Below are positions 10,530-22,607 of a stretch of DNA of 64,000 nt, one piece after another; positions within the stretch are counted from its first letter, which is position 1, and the number at the start of each line of letters is the position of its first letter. The notes beneath the pieces were generated by a model. That model saw nothing but the letters and a program-made list of their open reading frames with translations. It was not told the origin of the DNA and searched no databases. This DNA comes from Stenocarpella maydis (taxonomy: Eukaryota > Ascomycota > Sordariomycetes > Diaporthales > Diaporthaceae). A program made the position numbers and the translations under genes. The stretch lies in contig NQMI01000024.1 in the NCBI GenBank assembly GCA_002270565.1, positions 62,001 to 126,000 on the forward strand, read 5' to 3'.

Positions 10530-11288
10530 ATCCTGTCCCTAACCTCCTGACCCTGGCAGCATCTGCCTATCCCAAACCGCGGACTGTTTCCGGCCAGTAT
10601 AAGTTTCGAGCGCCAAGTGCGGACGATAGTGAGTCGTGCTATTCATTCACATTCAAGTTGGATCTTAACTAATACATTGTTAGGCCTCTCTACCTTCCCC
10701 ATGTTAAATATTCCGGCAAACCATGTCCACGTCTCCCTCAACGGCAAGAGCATATCCCTTGCCGACATGCAGGAGGGCTTCAATGCCGTCCTCAACTTGG
10801 AGCCGGCATTGTCCGTCATGCCATTCGGCTTCGGCGTGACCGCATCGACCACCGGCCGCAATGACATACCCAACCTGCGCGCTGATCGAGCACAATACCA
10901 GCTTGAGACCGTAAGGATGCCTACTTCGGAAAAGCCCTCGACTTCGGCCCTGCAATGCAGGCGGAAACTTCTGCCGTCTGGATGGATACCAATGCCACCA
11001 CCATTTTGAGAGAGGCCGCGGCCAAGGGAAGGCTTGCACGGATCGCGAAGGGCCAGGTCGAAAACCCTGAGTAAAACCTCACTTCGGGGGGCTGGGGGGC
11101 TGCTGGGCTTGGAGAGACCGCTTTGTTAGTGGTGGTCTTCGGCGAAAAGGTCGAGGGCAATGTGATGGGGGACTGGATCGACATCTTCTCGACTTCCATT
11201 CTCTGAGTGTCGGACAAGATCAAACGGGGTGATCACCTCGACGGATATCGTGAACATGAAGGAGAAAGTTCTCAAGTTCATCAGCTGA
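10530..11288 (+). pseudogene. Broken haem-thiolate peroxidase (chloroperoxidase/UPO-like)
   Basis: Family members are secreted haem enzymes that halogenate or oxygenate small molecules. The remains follow the family order: leader-like PNLLTLAASAYPKP; YKFRAPSADDS; an intron 10629-10682 (GTGAGT donor, TTAG acceptor); FPMLNIPANHVHVSLNGKSI; ADMQEGFNAVLNLEP; then, after a frame change at 10911-10916, DAYFGKALDFGPAM and ARIAKGQVENPE. GLGETALLVVVFGEKVEG and TDIVNMKEKVLKF follow. In-frame stops occur near 11072 and 11205. The residue expected to be the axial haem Cys in the usual PCP motif is Phe (TFP), and the E-H-D acid-base motif is not found. A leftover GTAAG at the frame break looks like a remnant donor site. 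Assignment rests on remembered family motifs. Confidence 0.72.
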
Positions 11289-11665
11289 GGCAGAGTTTAG
11301 CATTTCATTGGACATATTGAGTACCTATGTAGGGAACATATAACGAACACAATACAAACATATGCAGTATGTTGGCATGATGTATCGTGTATAAAATACC
11401 TTTGTATTCATGTTGATGTCCTAAGACTTTCCGTTAGAACTTGGCCTGGGAAGTAAGTGCCGAATATTGCCAGTAATCGAACCTATGAGAGACTCGACTG
11501 ATCCGTGGAAAACGGAGTGGGTTACTGTATATCTATGTGATGTCCAATTTATAAGCCATATCAGGAAATTTGGGCTGGTCGGTCAAAGGCCTATACCACG
11601 CACAACTTTCCACAGAGCCCACACATTTCTGTCTGGTTACAAATCTACCAAAAGCACCACTGGCA

Positions 11666-12387
11666 CTACACAACACCACTTTTAGCTTCGTTCTGAAGTC
11701 GTTCCAACATCTTGGCATGGATTTTGCCCCCTGTTGAGACATCAGTATTGGTCATCAGGCAAGCATCAAAGCAGAAACATTCCCAAACCCTTGATGCATA
11801 TGTGCATAATAAATGGAACTGATACTCACATCCAGCCTCACAACGGCCTTTGACCAATGACATTAATGGCTTTGAGCAACTGATCTCTGCAGCCTGAACC
11901 AAGTCTAGCTTCCCACCCTGGACCTCCTTGATCTCCCAGCGAGTGTCGATGGCAACTCCAAGGGGACTTTTAACACGTGAGAATACACCACATTCGATGT
12001 TTGTGAACTCGTATGTGGAGACGACGGTGGAGCCCCAGATGCCTTTCGGTATGTTTTCGAGCTCATCCGTCACCTCGTAGGATAGTGTTGGGCCTCGCGG
12101 ATCAATGTTGTCCGGGATGAGAGGCTTAGCAACTTCACCCTTGGCCTCGTATTTTTGCAAATGAGGATCACAGGAGAGGAAGAAATCATTGTCTTGCAGC
12201 ATCGCAATGCCCTGCCCCTGGCTGACGCCGTCCGGCAGCTGGGAATGCGGCTCCATGGTGCTGGTGGTATTGAGAACTATTGACAAGGGTTAGGACTTTG
12301 ATCTATCTCTGTTGATGTCGCGTTAAGGGCCAGTAGTGGCTGGGTCGTGGGGCGGATGATGAGGAGTGCCAGGGACTTACATGACAT
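11666..12387 (-). CDS. DUF7053-like conserved fungal protein
   Basis: Model complement(11666..11730, 11830..12276, 12381..12387) gives 172 residues with phases that agree at both junctions. The first exon has only 7 coding bases (ATGTCAT); intron 1 (12277-12380) has a GTAAGT donor, a CTAAC branch site and a CAATAG acceptor. Intron 2 (11731-11829) has a GTGAGT donor and CAACAG acceptor. The protein has a central beta-rich stretch (LSYEVTDELENIPKGIWG, STYEFTNIECGVFSRVKSP), ending in a short amphipathic helix (HAKMLERLQNEAK). Length and layout resemble fungal DUF7053 proteins, whose function is unknown. No signal peptide or membrane segment. The family link is from memory and only moderately sure. 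Confidence 0.6.
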
Positions 12388-13605
12388 GGTGGTAGAGATT
12401 CAGATCACGGAGAGATTCAAGCAGATCAAGAAACGTATCTTCGAGTTGACAGGTTGTTTTTCGTCGAGAGTGAAGCCAGTCTTAAGTACTTCGAGTTCAA
12501 GGTTCGGTTCGCTTCCACTAGCATGAACTACCATGAGGCCCTGACGTCTTCTGTTTCATCTGTGCCACTGAACCCATCTCCGGCAACACATGCGTGTATA
12601 ACTTCTTTCCGCCAATCGGTACTAGTTCAGCCACTGTACGTGCGGACGCGGCCCCGCCAAGGCTGCTTACACATTTTCTCCTCATCACAAATCGATGCAT
12701 AGGTGCTCGCAGCAAACACTGGCATTGCGTTATAGCACTAGTTAAAGCATCCGTATGGTTCACCTAGATGCCAAACTGTTGAAATAAGGATATGGACTCA
12801 TATAGAAGCCATTGTTGCGTTTGTTTCACACATAAATCAACAGAAGTTGGTCTGAGCCGTGTCAGCCAACCACCGCCAGTTGCAAGCATTCTCGCTCTAA
12901 CCCTTATATTAGTATCTTTGGTGAACTTTACAGGGCTACGCCTCCGTCTTTAGGTACTTTCTGCACTTCAGGGTTTGGCTGAGATGTTAAGTGATGAGAA
13001 CTTAAGTCACTGAAATTCTCTAGCTAGTACTGCGGACTCAGCCAATCTGACCTGCGGTCCTAGATGCTTTAGAGTTACGGTCTGGAAGGTGTGGAACGCA
13101 AAAGCGACGCCGAAATTGCACTACAATTACTAGGTATACTTTTCCACAGAAGGGGGCCCTGGCTCCATGGGCAAACGGTCACTCTGGGCTACTTACTTAG
13201 CCAATCTCAAATAGCGACCATAGGGAGGTTATTTGTTTGGAATATTCGTAAATCATTCACTCCGCCTTATAACACGGTCACAGTGGTTTGAACGCCAGCC
13301 ACTTGATTGAGTTTGTTATGATTACATTCAAGTACATGGGGGCACCTGGGAGCAAGCGAGCGATGTGAATAGGAACTATAACCATGCACTCCCTACAGCC
13401 CCGAAAGAAAGAAAATACAGTCCCTCTGGTGCTTTCCTCAGTGGAGATACATCGATCTATATCTTAAAGGATCATCAACAGTAGGTGATCTACCAGCAAA
13501 CCACTATATCACACATATTGACAAGCTGCACTATGAATAGGAAAACATGAATGGCCATAAATATTGCATCCCATGACCAACCTGAGAGTTTTGGGGCCTA
13601 TATGT
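12388..13605. other. Intergenic, no gene recognised
   Basis: AT-moderate sequence with many stops on both strands. No domain, RNA gene or repeat seen. Confidence 0.5.
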
Positions 13606-13967
13606 TTAATGGAAGATACTAAGCTCCACCGAAAATGTTACATTTTCGGGGTGGGAGGCAGTGATATCTCCAGCCTTGACTAGATCAGAGGCATCTACAA
13701 CCTGTTTACCAGTAAATTTGACCTCGTGGTTGCTGAAGTTTGCCGTTGAAGAGCGGACCTTCCTGGCAAGTACCTGTACAATAAGGACGTTAATGGAGCA
13801 CATTGCATGTGGAGTGTACTGACGACTCGCTCCAGCCTCTTGATGTCAGTCCAGAGTTTCTCGTGACCTGCAGCAGGTGCATCAACGGGTATGGTGGAGA
13901 TGATACATATCATCTGATAGCAGTTTTCCTCAGTCAGTATATCGCATTCACAAAGACTTCCCCCACC
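13606..13967 (-). pseudogene. Possible small secreted-protein gene or relic (C-terminal part)
   Basis: Two minus-strand pieces join cleanly: 13824-13967 (SEGGGSLCECDILTEENCYQ ... KLWTDIKRLERV) and 13606-13773 (VLARKVRSSTANFSNHEV ... VTFSVELSIFH stop), across a 50-nt intron with a GTCAGT donor and TACAG acceptor. The Cys spacing followed by a C-terminal beta-rich tail resembles small secreted fungal proteins. No start exon with a signal peptide could be joined in frame, so it may be a truncated relic. It is annotated only because the splice junction and frame are consistent. Confidence 0.3.
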
Positions 13968-16900
13968 CTCAGAACGATTGTTTGTGGATGGTGTGTATTC
14001 GGGACTGACTTACTGCGTACTGTGCTAGTTAGCGGATTTTCAACTTGTTGCTTCCCGTAGCCGCCCTCTCACATGTCATACATACAGAGCGGCAGAGTAG
14101 AGAATACGAATGATAAATCTACCGCTGACCCATCAAATGTCAGTCTCAGGTGCAACATTCTGGGAAAGAGTTTCATCTACCGTTGCCCTAGCTACTTGCC
14201 GTGTTTTGAAATTTATTGCTATCGGTTGTATTTCTTCTCTGATGCTTGGCCTCTGAATGTCTACCACTGTATGGAGAAACTGCCGCAGCTCCTTTTTATT
14301 GTTATTATTTTTACCAAGATGGAATTGTGACCAGATTAAACCTGAAATCAACCAACTTAGAACTACTGTTGCCCTAGGGCTTGGTAATGGACACCCTAAA
14401 CTGAAAAATAACTACAAACACTTATCACAAGGCTTCCACTAGCTAGGTATGAATAGAGAGACCCATGTAGCAGCAAACTTGTCGAATATGTGTCGCTCGG
14501 CAGTAACTAGCTCCCCGAACGGGGTAGTGTCCTTGATCAAGGATGAGGAGCTTAACACTGAGAGCAGCAACTGATCGATCAGTTACTTTTGTCGGTCCTA
14601 GAGCAGACGATGAGTAGTTTTGGAGGTATATGAAAATTCTCAGCACCATATAACCACTCAGAAGAGTTGGGGTCAGCGATTAACACATGAAAGATGGGTA
14701 GACTGCGTAAGAACTGAGACAAATCCACATCTCTCTCTAATATGTGAGAGGATGAGCATTTGAGTTCAGTTTAGAGGCCTGGGGTAGGTCTTATGAAGGC
14801 CCCGTTGATTGATATGATCTTGATCTTGATCTCGATCACGATGACAATTGATTCATGAATTTCTATTATTGGCTGATGTCCTGGTTCCCAACGAGTCGTC
14901 AGAAAGTCTCCGTGTGCTGGTTAGACTGAAGCTGAATTACATGCACCCTATGGCTGCATGTTTTCGAAGCCGTAGAAAAAAACTAGGCCTGGGCAGTTTG
15001 CCTTAACCATTCAGGACGAATCCACCTATACTATATGCTCTCCAGAAATTTCGGACGTCATGTCAAGGTGCAGGCGAGCCAACGCCATCTTACATTCTTC
15101 AATTGGGTCACAATGATGGCTCGCGGTCGGCCTGTTGGAGCACGTTGTACCACCACAACAACCCTGGCTTGATCTTGCGGACTTGTAGCTAGACATATGT
15201 ATCTCTGCAGAATGATTACTGAAACACAAAATTGGACGCGGTCTGTGAGCAACTCGCGTGAGTAACAACCTGTATCAGGTAAATATGCGCTATCATTGTG
15301 AATTGGAGCCATGCCGCTCCGCATTTTGTTCGCCTAGCCAGATTTCTTACATTATGGGTCCCATTGACAATATATATTCCTGGTCGAACCCCCCACCCCC
15401 AACGCCTGTTTACGGTCTAAACTTGGGTTGCCTGATCTGCCCAGGTGATCTAGAAACAGCAACGAGTGAACCGTCCCTAGTGGTCACTCTTGTAGTTACC
15501 TTGGTGCGAAGCCTTGTTCAGAATATCATTCAATAAATACGCCATATTTCAATTTGTCATATTACCACTTGAGCACCCGATGAGATCAGTTCTGAAGCTT
15601 GGGCTTGAACTGTTACAGCGTGGTGCAAGGCAAAATTATGCTCTCAGCAGGTAATCACGGGTTGATTCGTCTTGACACCAGTGCTTATGATGACACAAAA
15701 ATGTCACAAGCAAATAACGATATTCACTTTTCCTGTGGAAGTTGGCTTTGGGTATCAAGAATGGTCAGAATGTGCACAGCAATGAAAACATTCGCTCCAC
15801 CAGGCCAAGACAGCAACCTGGAGTAAAACTTTGATGTGGCTGCCCTTAGCACGCTTGCAGAAAGCCCTACTTGAGTATTTTTGTATGAGGACTAGAAGAG
15901 AGACTACGCTTCCGACCAAATAGCGCCGTCACTGACGTGGTGTGATACAGGTAAATGCATTTCAACTGTTCACGTTCTCTTTACCTCAGCCAACAAATTG
16001 TGCTTACCTTGCACATGTAGCAATGATTGTTAAAGTGAAAGAGCCGGGCAATGCAGATGCACAAAAAGCCCCGTTATTAATTTCAGTAACCCGGTGTTCC
16101 TACCGCTACCCTGACGAGCATGTATGAGACCCATCGTTCCATTAGATACCAATAACTATCCACGCACGGGTGCTCCCATCTGCCGCGAGATCACGAGCTC
16201 GGAAAAGGCAAACCACCAAAAGCTGCGGGGTTTGCGGGTCTGACTGGGCGCCAGATCGATGCGTAAGTTGCAGCTCATCCAGTCTCTTTCGATTTTAGAG
16301 TTGGCTGTCACCTCCATGACTAGCTCGTCAGGTCGTAATTTCGCCGCCAGATATACGACCTCGGGTTGCAGACAGCAAAAACCCGAAACCCCGCAAATTT
16401 CCGGGGCTTCGATGCTGGCTATTCCACGCGGCATCCTTGGCAAGGATCGGCAGGAAGAGCACAACTCACGATCATTGGCCTTTGAAGTCACAACTCTATC
16501 AAAAGGAGGAGGAAGTGCGAGCCTAAACCTTGGTTGATGAGAAGTCTCTGCCAGGACAATTGACAGGCGCGCACATGGCTCCATTTCGCTGCATATTAAT
16601 ATGCGGGCAGTCTTTGGCCGCAAATCCGGCTTGTGGAGACGCGCCTCCCAGGCCACGAGGCAGTGACTGACACATGCATGCATGGGTGAGCAAGCCAGCG
16701 AGTCAAACCCTTGCAGGCAAATGACTTTGCATCGGCCGGAACGATTAGGAAAGCCGATGAGGGTCCCGCCCCAGAGCTGCAATGTACCAAAGTACACTAG
16801 TGTTGCGACGCCCACGTGCCTGTGAATGTTCGAGGCCCTCTGACCGGCTCCAGGACGCTGGGATTTTGGCGCCGCTCCATGCAGGGCCCGTTGTCGGGGG

Positions 16901-17521
16901 TATCACCTGTCTGGGCAATCGAAACAGAACAGTGCTGACTGGCGTGCTCGCTTGCGGCTCCCAGCTGTGTGGTCAGCCTCCGGAGCCAGTTGGTCGGGTT
17001 GCGCATCGTGGACTCGAACGCCTGCGACATGCAAGGGTTTGATGTCGGTAATTCGAATCCTGACTCCCCCCCCGGAGCCAAGTTGTATTGGCACCTCCCT
17101 CCTTGCAGGACAATTCGTATGATGTGAACCCATATTCAATCTTGGCCAGGGAGCGAGCGATGACTCGGCCCGGTTTTGATGTGTCAGTGGTGTCCACTGG
17201 GGAAGATAGGAAGGGCATGCACGATGTGCTGGCCAACGCAGTTGGTTGTTAGCACGCCAATGATGTCGAGGACTTCTAAGCGAGTGATAACATCTCATAT
17301 TTAAGGGTGGGGGCCATATGCTAACAAGAATTGGCCGCACGGCATGCACTGCTATACTGTGTGTATATGTCTATATTTCCTGGGTACAATCCCGATTGTT
17401 GCTGCCTCCAACTCCGTTTTGCGCCGCGTGGTAAAACCGTCTACATAGGCCGTCTAATGTCCGGACATGCTAGAAATACAGCCTCGCTTCACCCTACGTA
17501 CCATTGCAAATCTATCTTCTA
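13968..17521. other. Gene-poor intergenic region
   Basis: About 3.5 kb with no supported gene. Frames at 16156-16815 (-) and 16797-17349 (-) are open but lack domains and plausible starts. A TTCGAATCC-like box near 17050 does not fold into a tRNA. Confidence 0.5.
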
Positions 17522-18478
17522 CTAACTCCAGAGCCTCAGCAAGCCAGTCTTGACAACAAATGGAACAGCGTAGAGTGCCGGGAGCCACGTTAACGTGTAG
17601 AGATGAAATGTCATGCGGTCGGCTTTGGCAGACTTGTAAAGCAGCAGGCGAGCGGCAACGATACTGCCCGTCACGAGCGGCCACAGGATCTCGAGGAAGC
17701 GGCTCTCCCAGTAGACGGGCAGTGCGACTGACCAGAAGAGGATGATGATGGCCGTCAATACGCGAGAGAGGCCGTCTCCCACAACCAAGGGCACAGTGCG
17801 TCGGCCGCGGATCTTGTCACCCTCCTGGTCTCTGAAATCCTGGATCTGAACGGTTGTGAGGGTGTTGAGGCCCAGGAGGGCGCACCATTCGTAGCCAGCG
17901 CGGGTCATGCTCGTGGACTTCATGGCGGCAACGCGGGTGGCGCCGAGCTGGCCGGTCGTGTAGAAGAGGGCGTTGATGATATTCTTGCCCCACCAGGAGC
18001 TGGCGCCGACGTAGTCGTAGACCCAGGTCTCAACCATGAAGCACAGCGCCTCGGGGAAGCCCCCGAGCAGGAGGCTGGCCGTCAGCAACATGCAGGTGGC
18101 CACGACATACCACTTCTGGGCGGCTTCGACGCTGAGCCGGCCAGAGGGGATCGCCCGCCACGGCTTGTTGAGCCTGTCTTCCTCGATGGATTCTGGGTCC
18201 TTCTGGTTGCTGAGGTCGAAGTGGAAGACGTACAGCCAGATGTAGGTCAGCGCCCTGGGGAAGGCCGCGGCAACATCGTACCAGCTCGGCGGGTTGCTGG
18301 TGACTCCTCCCGATGCCAGGCTCAGCATGGAGAAGAGAGCGACCGGGAGGACATATGCCTTGATGTTGCTTTCCGTGATGAGATGGGCCAGGGAGACTGT
18401 GTCCTCGATCTTGGATAAGACCAAGGACAACGTCACAGGCTTCTTGGACACATGCATTGTGTTTATGAACGGCAGCAA
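17522..18478 (-). CDS. UbiA-superfamily membrane enzyme (prenyltransferase or terpene cyclase)
   Basis: Single exon, 318 residues, with about seven to eight hydrophobic segments. Both UbiA-type metal-binding regions are present: FDLSNQKDPESIEEDRLNKP (around residues 86-106) and DFRDQEGDKIRGRRTVPL (from residue 214). The pairing of an ED-RLNKPWR-IPSG loop with DFRDxEGD is typical of a fungal subfamily that includes membrane-bound UbiA-type sesquiterpene cyclases such as the fumagillin-pathway enzyme, as well as aromatic prenyltransferases, so the reaction cannot be fixed. It would act in an internal membrane on a polyprenyl diphosphate with Mg2+. No P450, PKS or other tailoring gene lies within several kb. 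Several alternative in-frame Met codons exist near the start. Confidence 0.85.
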   Translation of the reverse strand: MLPFINTMHVSKKPVTLSLVLSKIEDTVSLAHLITESNIKAYVLPVALFSMLSLASGGVTSNPPSWYDVAAAFPRALTYIWLYVFHFDLSNQKDPESIEEDRLNKPWRAIPSGRLSVEAAQKWYVVATCMLLTASLLLGGFPEALCFMVETWVYDYVGASSWWGKNIINALFYTTGQLGATRVAAMKSTSMTRAGYEWCALLGLNTLTTVQIQDFRDQEGDKIRGRRTVPLVVGDGLSRVLTAIIILFWSVALPVYWESRFLEILWPLVTGSIVAARLLLYKSAKADRMTFHLYTLTWLPALYAVPFVVKTGLLRLWS

Positions 18479-20121
18479 ATCGAATGTGAGGGTTGATGTT
18501 GGTCAAATGGCCACATTGGGGAGGTGATATGGTCAAGCACCAAGTTTGACTTCACCTACGTGCAACCACACGATTTATACCTCACGATTCGGTCAGGTGG
18601 GCTGTGGAGGGGGTAGCAGAGTGGTCTTGGAATGGGTGACCGCCTGAAGTGTGGGCTCGATGAAGGGTGGACCTTCGCTCCCAAGGTCTCGAAATATTCT
18701 AGAATGAGTTGATCTGTCGGCCCGCGCGCTTGCAAAACAGGTTTGACTTAGACGTTGTTTTCCCAATGCCACCATATTGTACAAGGGTTGAAGACCCAGA
18801 TGGCTGCTATGCACGAGTGTTCAGAAGCTAGGGCGAGCACAAGTGAAACGTGCTTCGAACTTAGGGATTCTTAGAATGAAGAGAATCGAAAGATGCATCG
18901 AACGCCCAAGGGCAATCTCATGGCTCGAGGATAAGCTCCCGAAAAGACAAAACCCCCGAGCCCGGGTGGACTTCCAGAAAAGAAACCATTACCGTAGGTA
19001 ATGGTTTCTATCGTGTCGGATAATGTGCGTTGTTTTGGGCGGGCTCCACACCAAAGATCGGTACTTTTCTTTGCTTTATATGCTTGCCCACGAATGCCCA
19101 GAACTTGAGCAAACTCTACGGGGAAACGCCATTGAGATGTTCCCAGTATGCAACGAGCATACCGATCTTGTCCCGACGTTGTGGTCATTCTCGTCCAAGA
19201 ACCCACAGCAACCGAATGGATGTCGTCAGCGTACCGCTGCGGTGTGATCGGCTGTCACCACGAGCCCACATTCTCCTTTGCATTCAGGGGCAGTTCTGCA
19301 AAGTAAGGCTCGCTGTGGCCCGACAAAGTGGAAAAGCCGGGCCAGGGGTCTGCGAGACGCAGGTGCAAAACGTGTGCAAAACGTGTCCTTGTAGGGGCCA
19401 CCCCGGACAAGGTTCTGCCGTCGTCTCCACAGGCTGACTCGCGGTGAGCATCGCGGAACTATCGAGAGCACACGGATTCACTTGGAGGTGCGATGCTCCT
19501 ACCGATGTGTAGCCGTTGTAGACCTAGTGATGGTTCAGTGCAAGTCTCTTCTGATCTCAAGCAGTAATATCAATGCCCAGCTAGCATAGCATCTCCCCAG
19601 TTGTGACGTAGTGGGTGCAGATAAAAGATTCGTGTAATTGTAAGTATTGAAGACCCTTCTTTTCGCGTGGAGAATTGCATCGCGTGAGTGTGGATTTGAA
19701 GGCCAGGTTCTGAGAACCCAGGTTCCTTGAAGCCCGAACGGAAAATAGTTTCCGCTGCAGGAGCTATATTTGCCACGTGGGACAAACCTTGCCCATTTGC
19801 CGAATATGGCGCTCCTATGTAGACTTCGTGAATGGCGCGGATATCAATGGGTGTGCACAAGTACATATAAACAAAGAAAACGGATATTCGCACCGGCAAA
19901 AAGGGATGGCGCACCGGTGGGTCTGCTGCAGCCAATTAGAAGCGTTTATTTGACCCACCTTTAACTATACTTCACCACCCGAATAGTGCTTTTTGTAGCT
20001 GTACTACCCATTGCTTTGCAACGCCTCTATTGTTACCAACTTCTTAATGACTACCCTTTGTTAACGCTTTGATGCATTAATTGAATTTTCATCGGGATTA
20101 ATCGTTTTTGCATTAAAAAGA
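18479..20121. other. Intergenic leading into the AT-rich repeat island
   Basis: No gene recognised. Composition becomes AT-rich after about 19950. Short ORFs on both strands have no domain. Confidence 0.5.
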
Positions 20122-20324
20122 CCCCCTAGTTGCTTAGATATTAATTTTTTAGCGTTGCGGTGATGGTGCAGCAACCTGATTACTTAGGTCTTAAGGCGTA
20201 GTGGCAGGTTGACTGTATCAACNCCCCCTAGTTGCTTAGATATTAATTTTTTAGCGTTGCGGTGATGGTGCAGCAACCTGATTACTTAGGTCTTAAGGCG
20301 TAGTGGCAGGTTAACTGTATTAAC
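20122..20324 (+). repeat. 101-bp direct duplication flanking a single N
   Basis: Bases 20122-20222 and 20224-20324 are the same 101-bp sequence in direct orientation, differing at two sites (GTTGAC versus GTTAAC, TATCAAC versus TATTAAC). They are separated by the only ambiguous base in the window, N at 20223. The layout suggests two contig ends joined without collapsing their overlap, but a true tandem duplication is possible. Confidence 0.85.
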
Positions 20325-20359
20325 TAGAATAATAATATTACTGTAGTAAACCATTGTTA

Positions 20360-22350
20360 ACTAGCACTTTCTAACCCTCCTAGCTACTTGAAACTTTTTC
20401 ATGATGGATATGATACTTATAAGGACCTTAAGGCTGATTTGGATAAAGCTATGAAGGCTGCTGGCTTTGTGATGGTGATTAGAAGGTTAGAGGATAAGTG
20501 GGTGATATTAGAGTGCAGCTGAGGTGCTTAGCGGCCCTTGATTGCAACTACTATTAACGCCTCTATAATTAAGGCGGGCTGTAGCTGGCGAGCCCTTGCC
20601 TATATGATGAAGGCAATATCTGGCAAATGGAAGCTTGTGATCCAGGAGGGTATATATACTTTATATAGCCCTTAGGAGGTCCCTGAAGCTGAGTGAGGCT
20701 GGGTGAAGTTATTATAATAATATTATGATCTTCTTGCTTGTATGGCTGTAGACCCGTCTCTTGCTAAGCTAAAGAAACTTAAAGCAGCCTTCCGCCAAGA
20801 GTACCCAGAGGTGCTACTGGGGCCTAATACTATGAAGAATTGGCTTGCAGACTTTTAAAGGGTGAAGTAGGGCATTTATATACCTACTTAAGCTTTACTG
20901 GACTGGCTTGAGAAGGAGGGCTGCTGGTATTGTTGGACCGTTGATGATGAGGGCAATGTTATAGGCATCTTCTGGTGTATAAAGTAGCAGATTAAGTAGT
21001 TGTAAGAGTGATGATTCTTACGGGCTATCTCGCTTGATTGTACCTATTTAATAAATAATAAAAAGATGCCCTTCCTTTAGGTGATGGTGGTAACCTATAT
21101 GAAGAAGATACTATTGCTATTTTAAGGCATTGTTAATAATGAGTGAGAATCTGGCTTCTAGTGGCTTCTTGAGTAGGTTAATGAGCTTCTCCGCTAGTGC
21201 GGAAATGACCCTCTAAGCCTCTTTATTACTAACTATAATACTGCTCTGATTAATGCCCTTAAGCACTAATTCCCTAAGGCATACTATTAGCTATATATCT
21301 TCTATATGAATATAAACCTTATTCTTAATATTAAGAAGAAGTAGTATAAGTTGGTAATAATGAGGGTGATATTGGGAGGCTTGGAGGCAATGGTATTAAG
21401 AGCTCTGGAGGAAAATACTATAGAGGGTATAGAAGCTGAAGATCTTAAAGAGGATAATGAGAACCTTGCTTCCCTGATGGCGCTAGTAAGAGGGAAGGCT
21501 ATAATACCCTCCCGGGTGCCTAATAAGATCCTATATACTTAAATAGCCCTCTTGGACCTTATTAAGTTTATAGAGTATTCTATAGATCGTGAGGTTTATA
21601 ATATAGCTTGGTGATAGCTTTAAGAGGTCTTTTTAGACTAGATGGCAATCCTCTAGTACCTTAAGACCTAGTATATTGATGAGGCGGAGGTCATTATCGC
21701 TAAATGGGCTGCCCACTCAATCTGCAGAATCCTTAACTTCAGCTTGCATATAACCTCCTCTATGGAGCAATAGTACCGCTATATAAAGACCTATCTGGGC
21801 TATAGGATGGGCAATCTTCTTTATCTAATGGAGACTAATAAAGCTGCTCTTAATGAGGCAGCTTGTGCCTTCTGTAATAAGGAGGGAAAGCAGAAGATAG
21901 CAGCACTTATAAAGTATAACGGGTAGAAGTAGCTTGGAAAGCTTATACGGCAAGTCACTAGAGCAGCATTGGACCTTCTCGTGATAGAGCGCTAGAAGGC
22001 ATTAAAGATACTTCAAAAAGAAGCCCCATAGGGGCACTATAGCCCTTCTAACTGCTGCTATACTATCTATAGTTAGTACGGCATCATCTATATGAATTGC
22101 ATTACTAATAAGGAGGAGGCTTCCCTTCCCCTTAAGAAGAGCAACCTTCATGAAGCTTGGTACCTTGATCGTGACCTCTACATTAACAACCCGCTCCTTA
22201 GTATACTATTGAAAACGGGCCCAGAGGGGGGGAGCGAGAGGACAAAACCTCCACACACACAAAAAGGCACACGTTCTGCCAGAGCCCTGATCAAGCAACC
22301 ACCCCAAGAGGAGCGTGGAAGGCAAGAAGAGGAGCCCCTGACGCGATAGG
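20360..22350 (+). pseudogene. Decayed Mutator-like (MULE) transposase
   Basis: Long plus-strand reading with many in-frame stops. Recognisable order: an N-terminal zinc-binding-like part (GYDTYKDLKADLDKAMKAAG, then GKWKLVIQEG); the MULE catalytic domain (LDCTYLINNKKMPFL near 21040, followed by a degraded segment on to NALKH near 21260); and a C-terminal part (GYRMGNLLYLMETNKAALNE). Nearly every internal stop is TAG or TAA where Gln (CAG/CAA) is expected, the pattern left by CpA-to-TpA RIP mutation. The end runs into less decayed, GC-richer DNA at about 22217-22607. No terminal inverted repeats were identified for this element. Confidence 0.7.
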
Positions 22351-22607
22351 AGAGTTATGAGGGGAATAGAGGGTGCCAAAAAGGAGAGGCAGAAAAAGAG
22401 GGCACAAGAAATAGTTTCACAGTACACACGTATATATCTGACAGATACAAATTCACAGGGTATAAAAAGATTGATTCTCTAGGACTAGAAATTTCTCAAA
22501 AGCAACGCAGGAAGGCCCCTTCTTATAGTCTTGGAGGGGGGGGGGATGCGCCAAGGCTGGTTTTCCTCCGGATTCCGAAACATGCCGGTTCCCCTAGACC
22601 CCGGAAC

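Noticed and set aside
16980..17080. tRNA-like TTCGAATCC and GGACTCGAAC boxes
   Set aside because: Stems around the boxes do not pair and no 7-bp acceptor or anticodon arm could be drawn on either strand.
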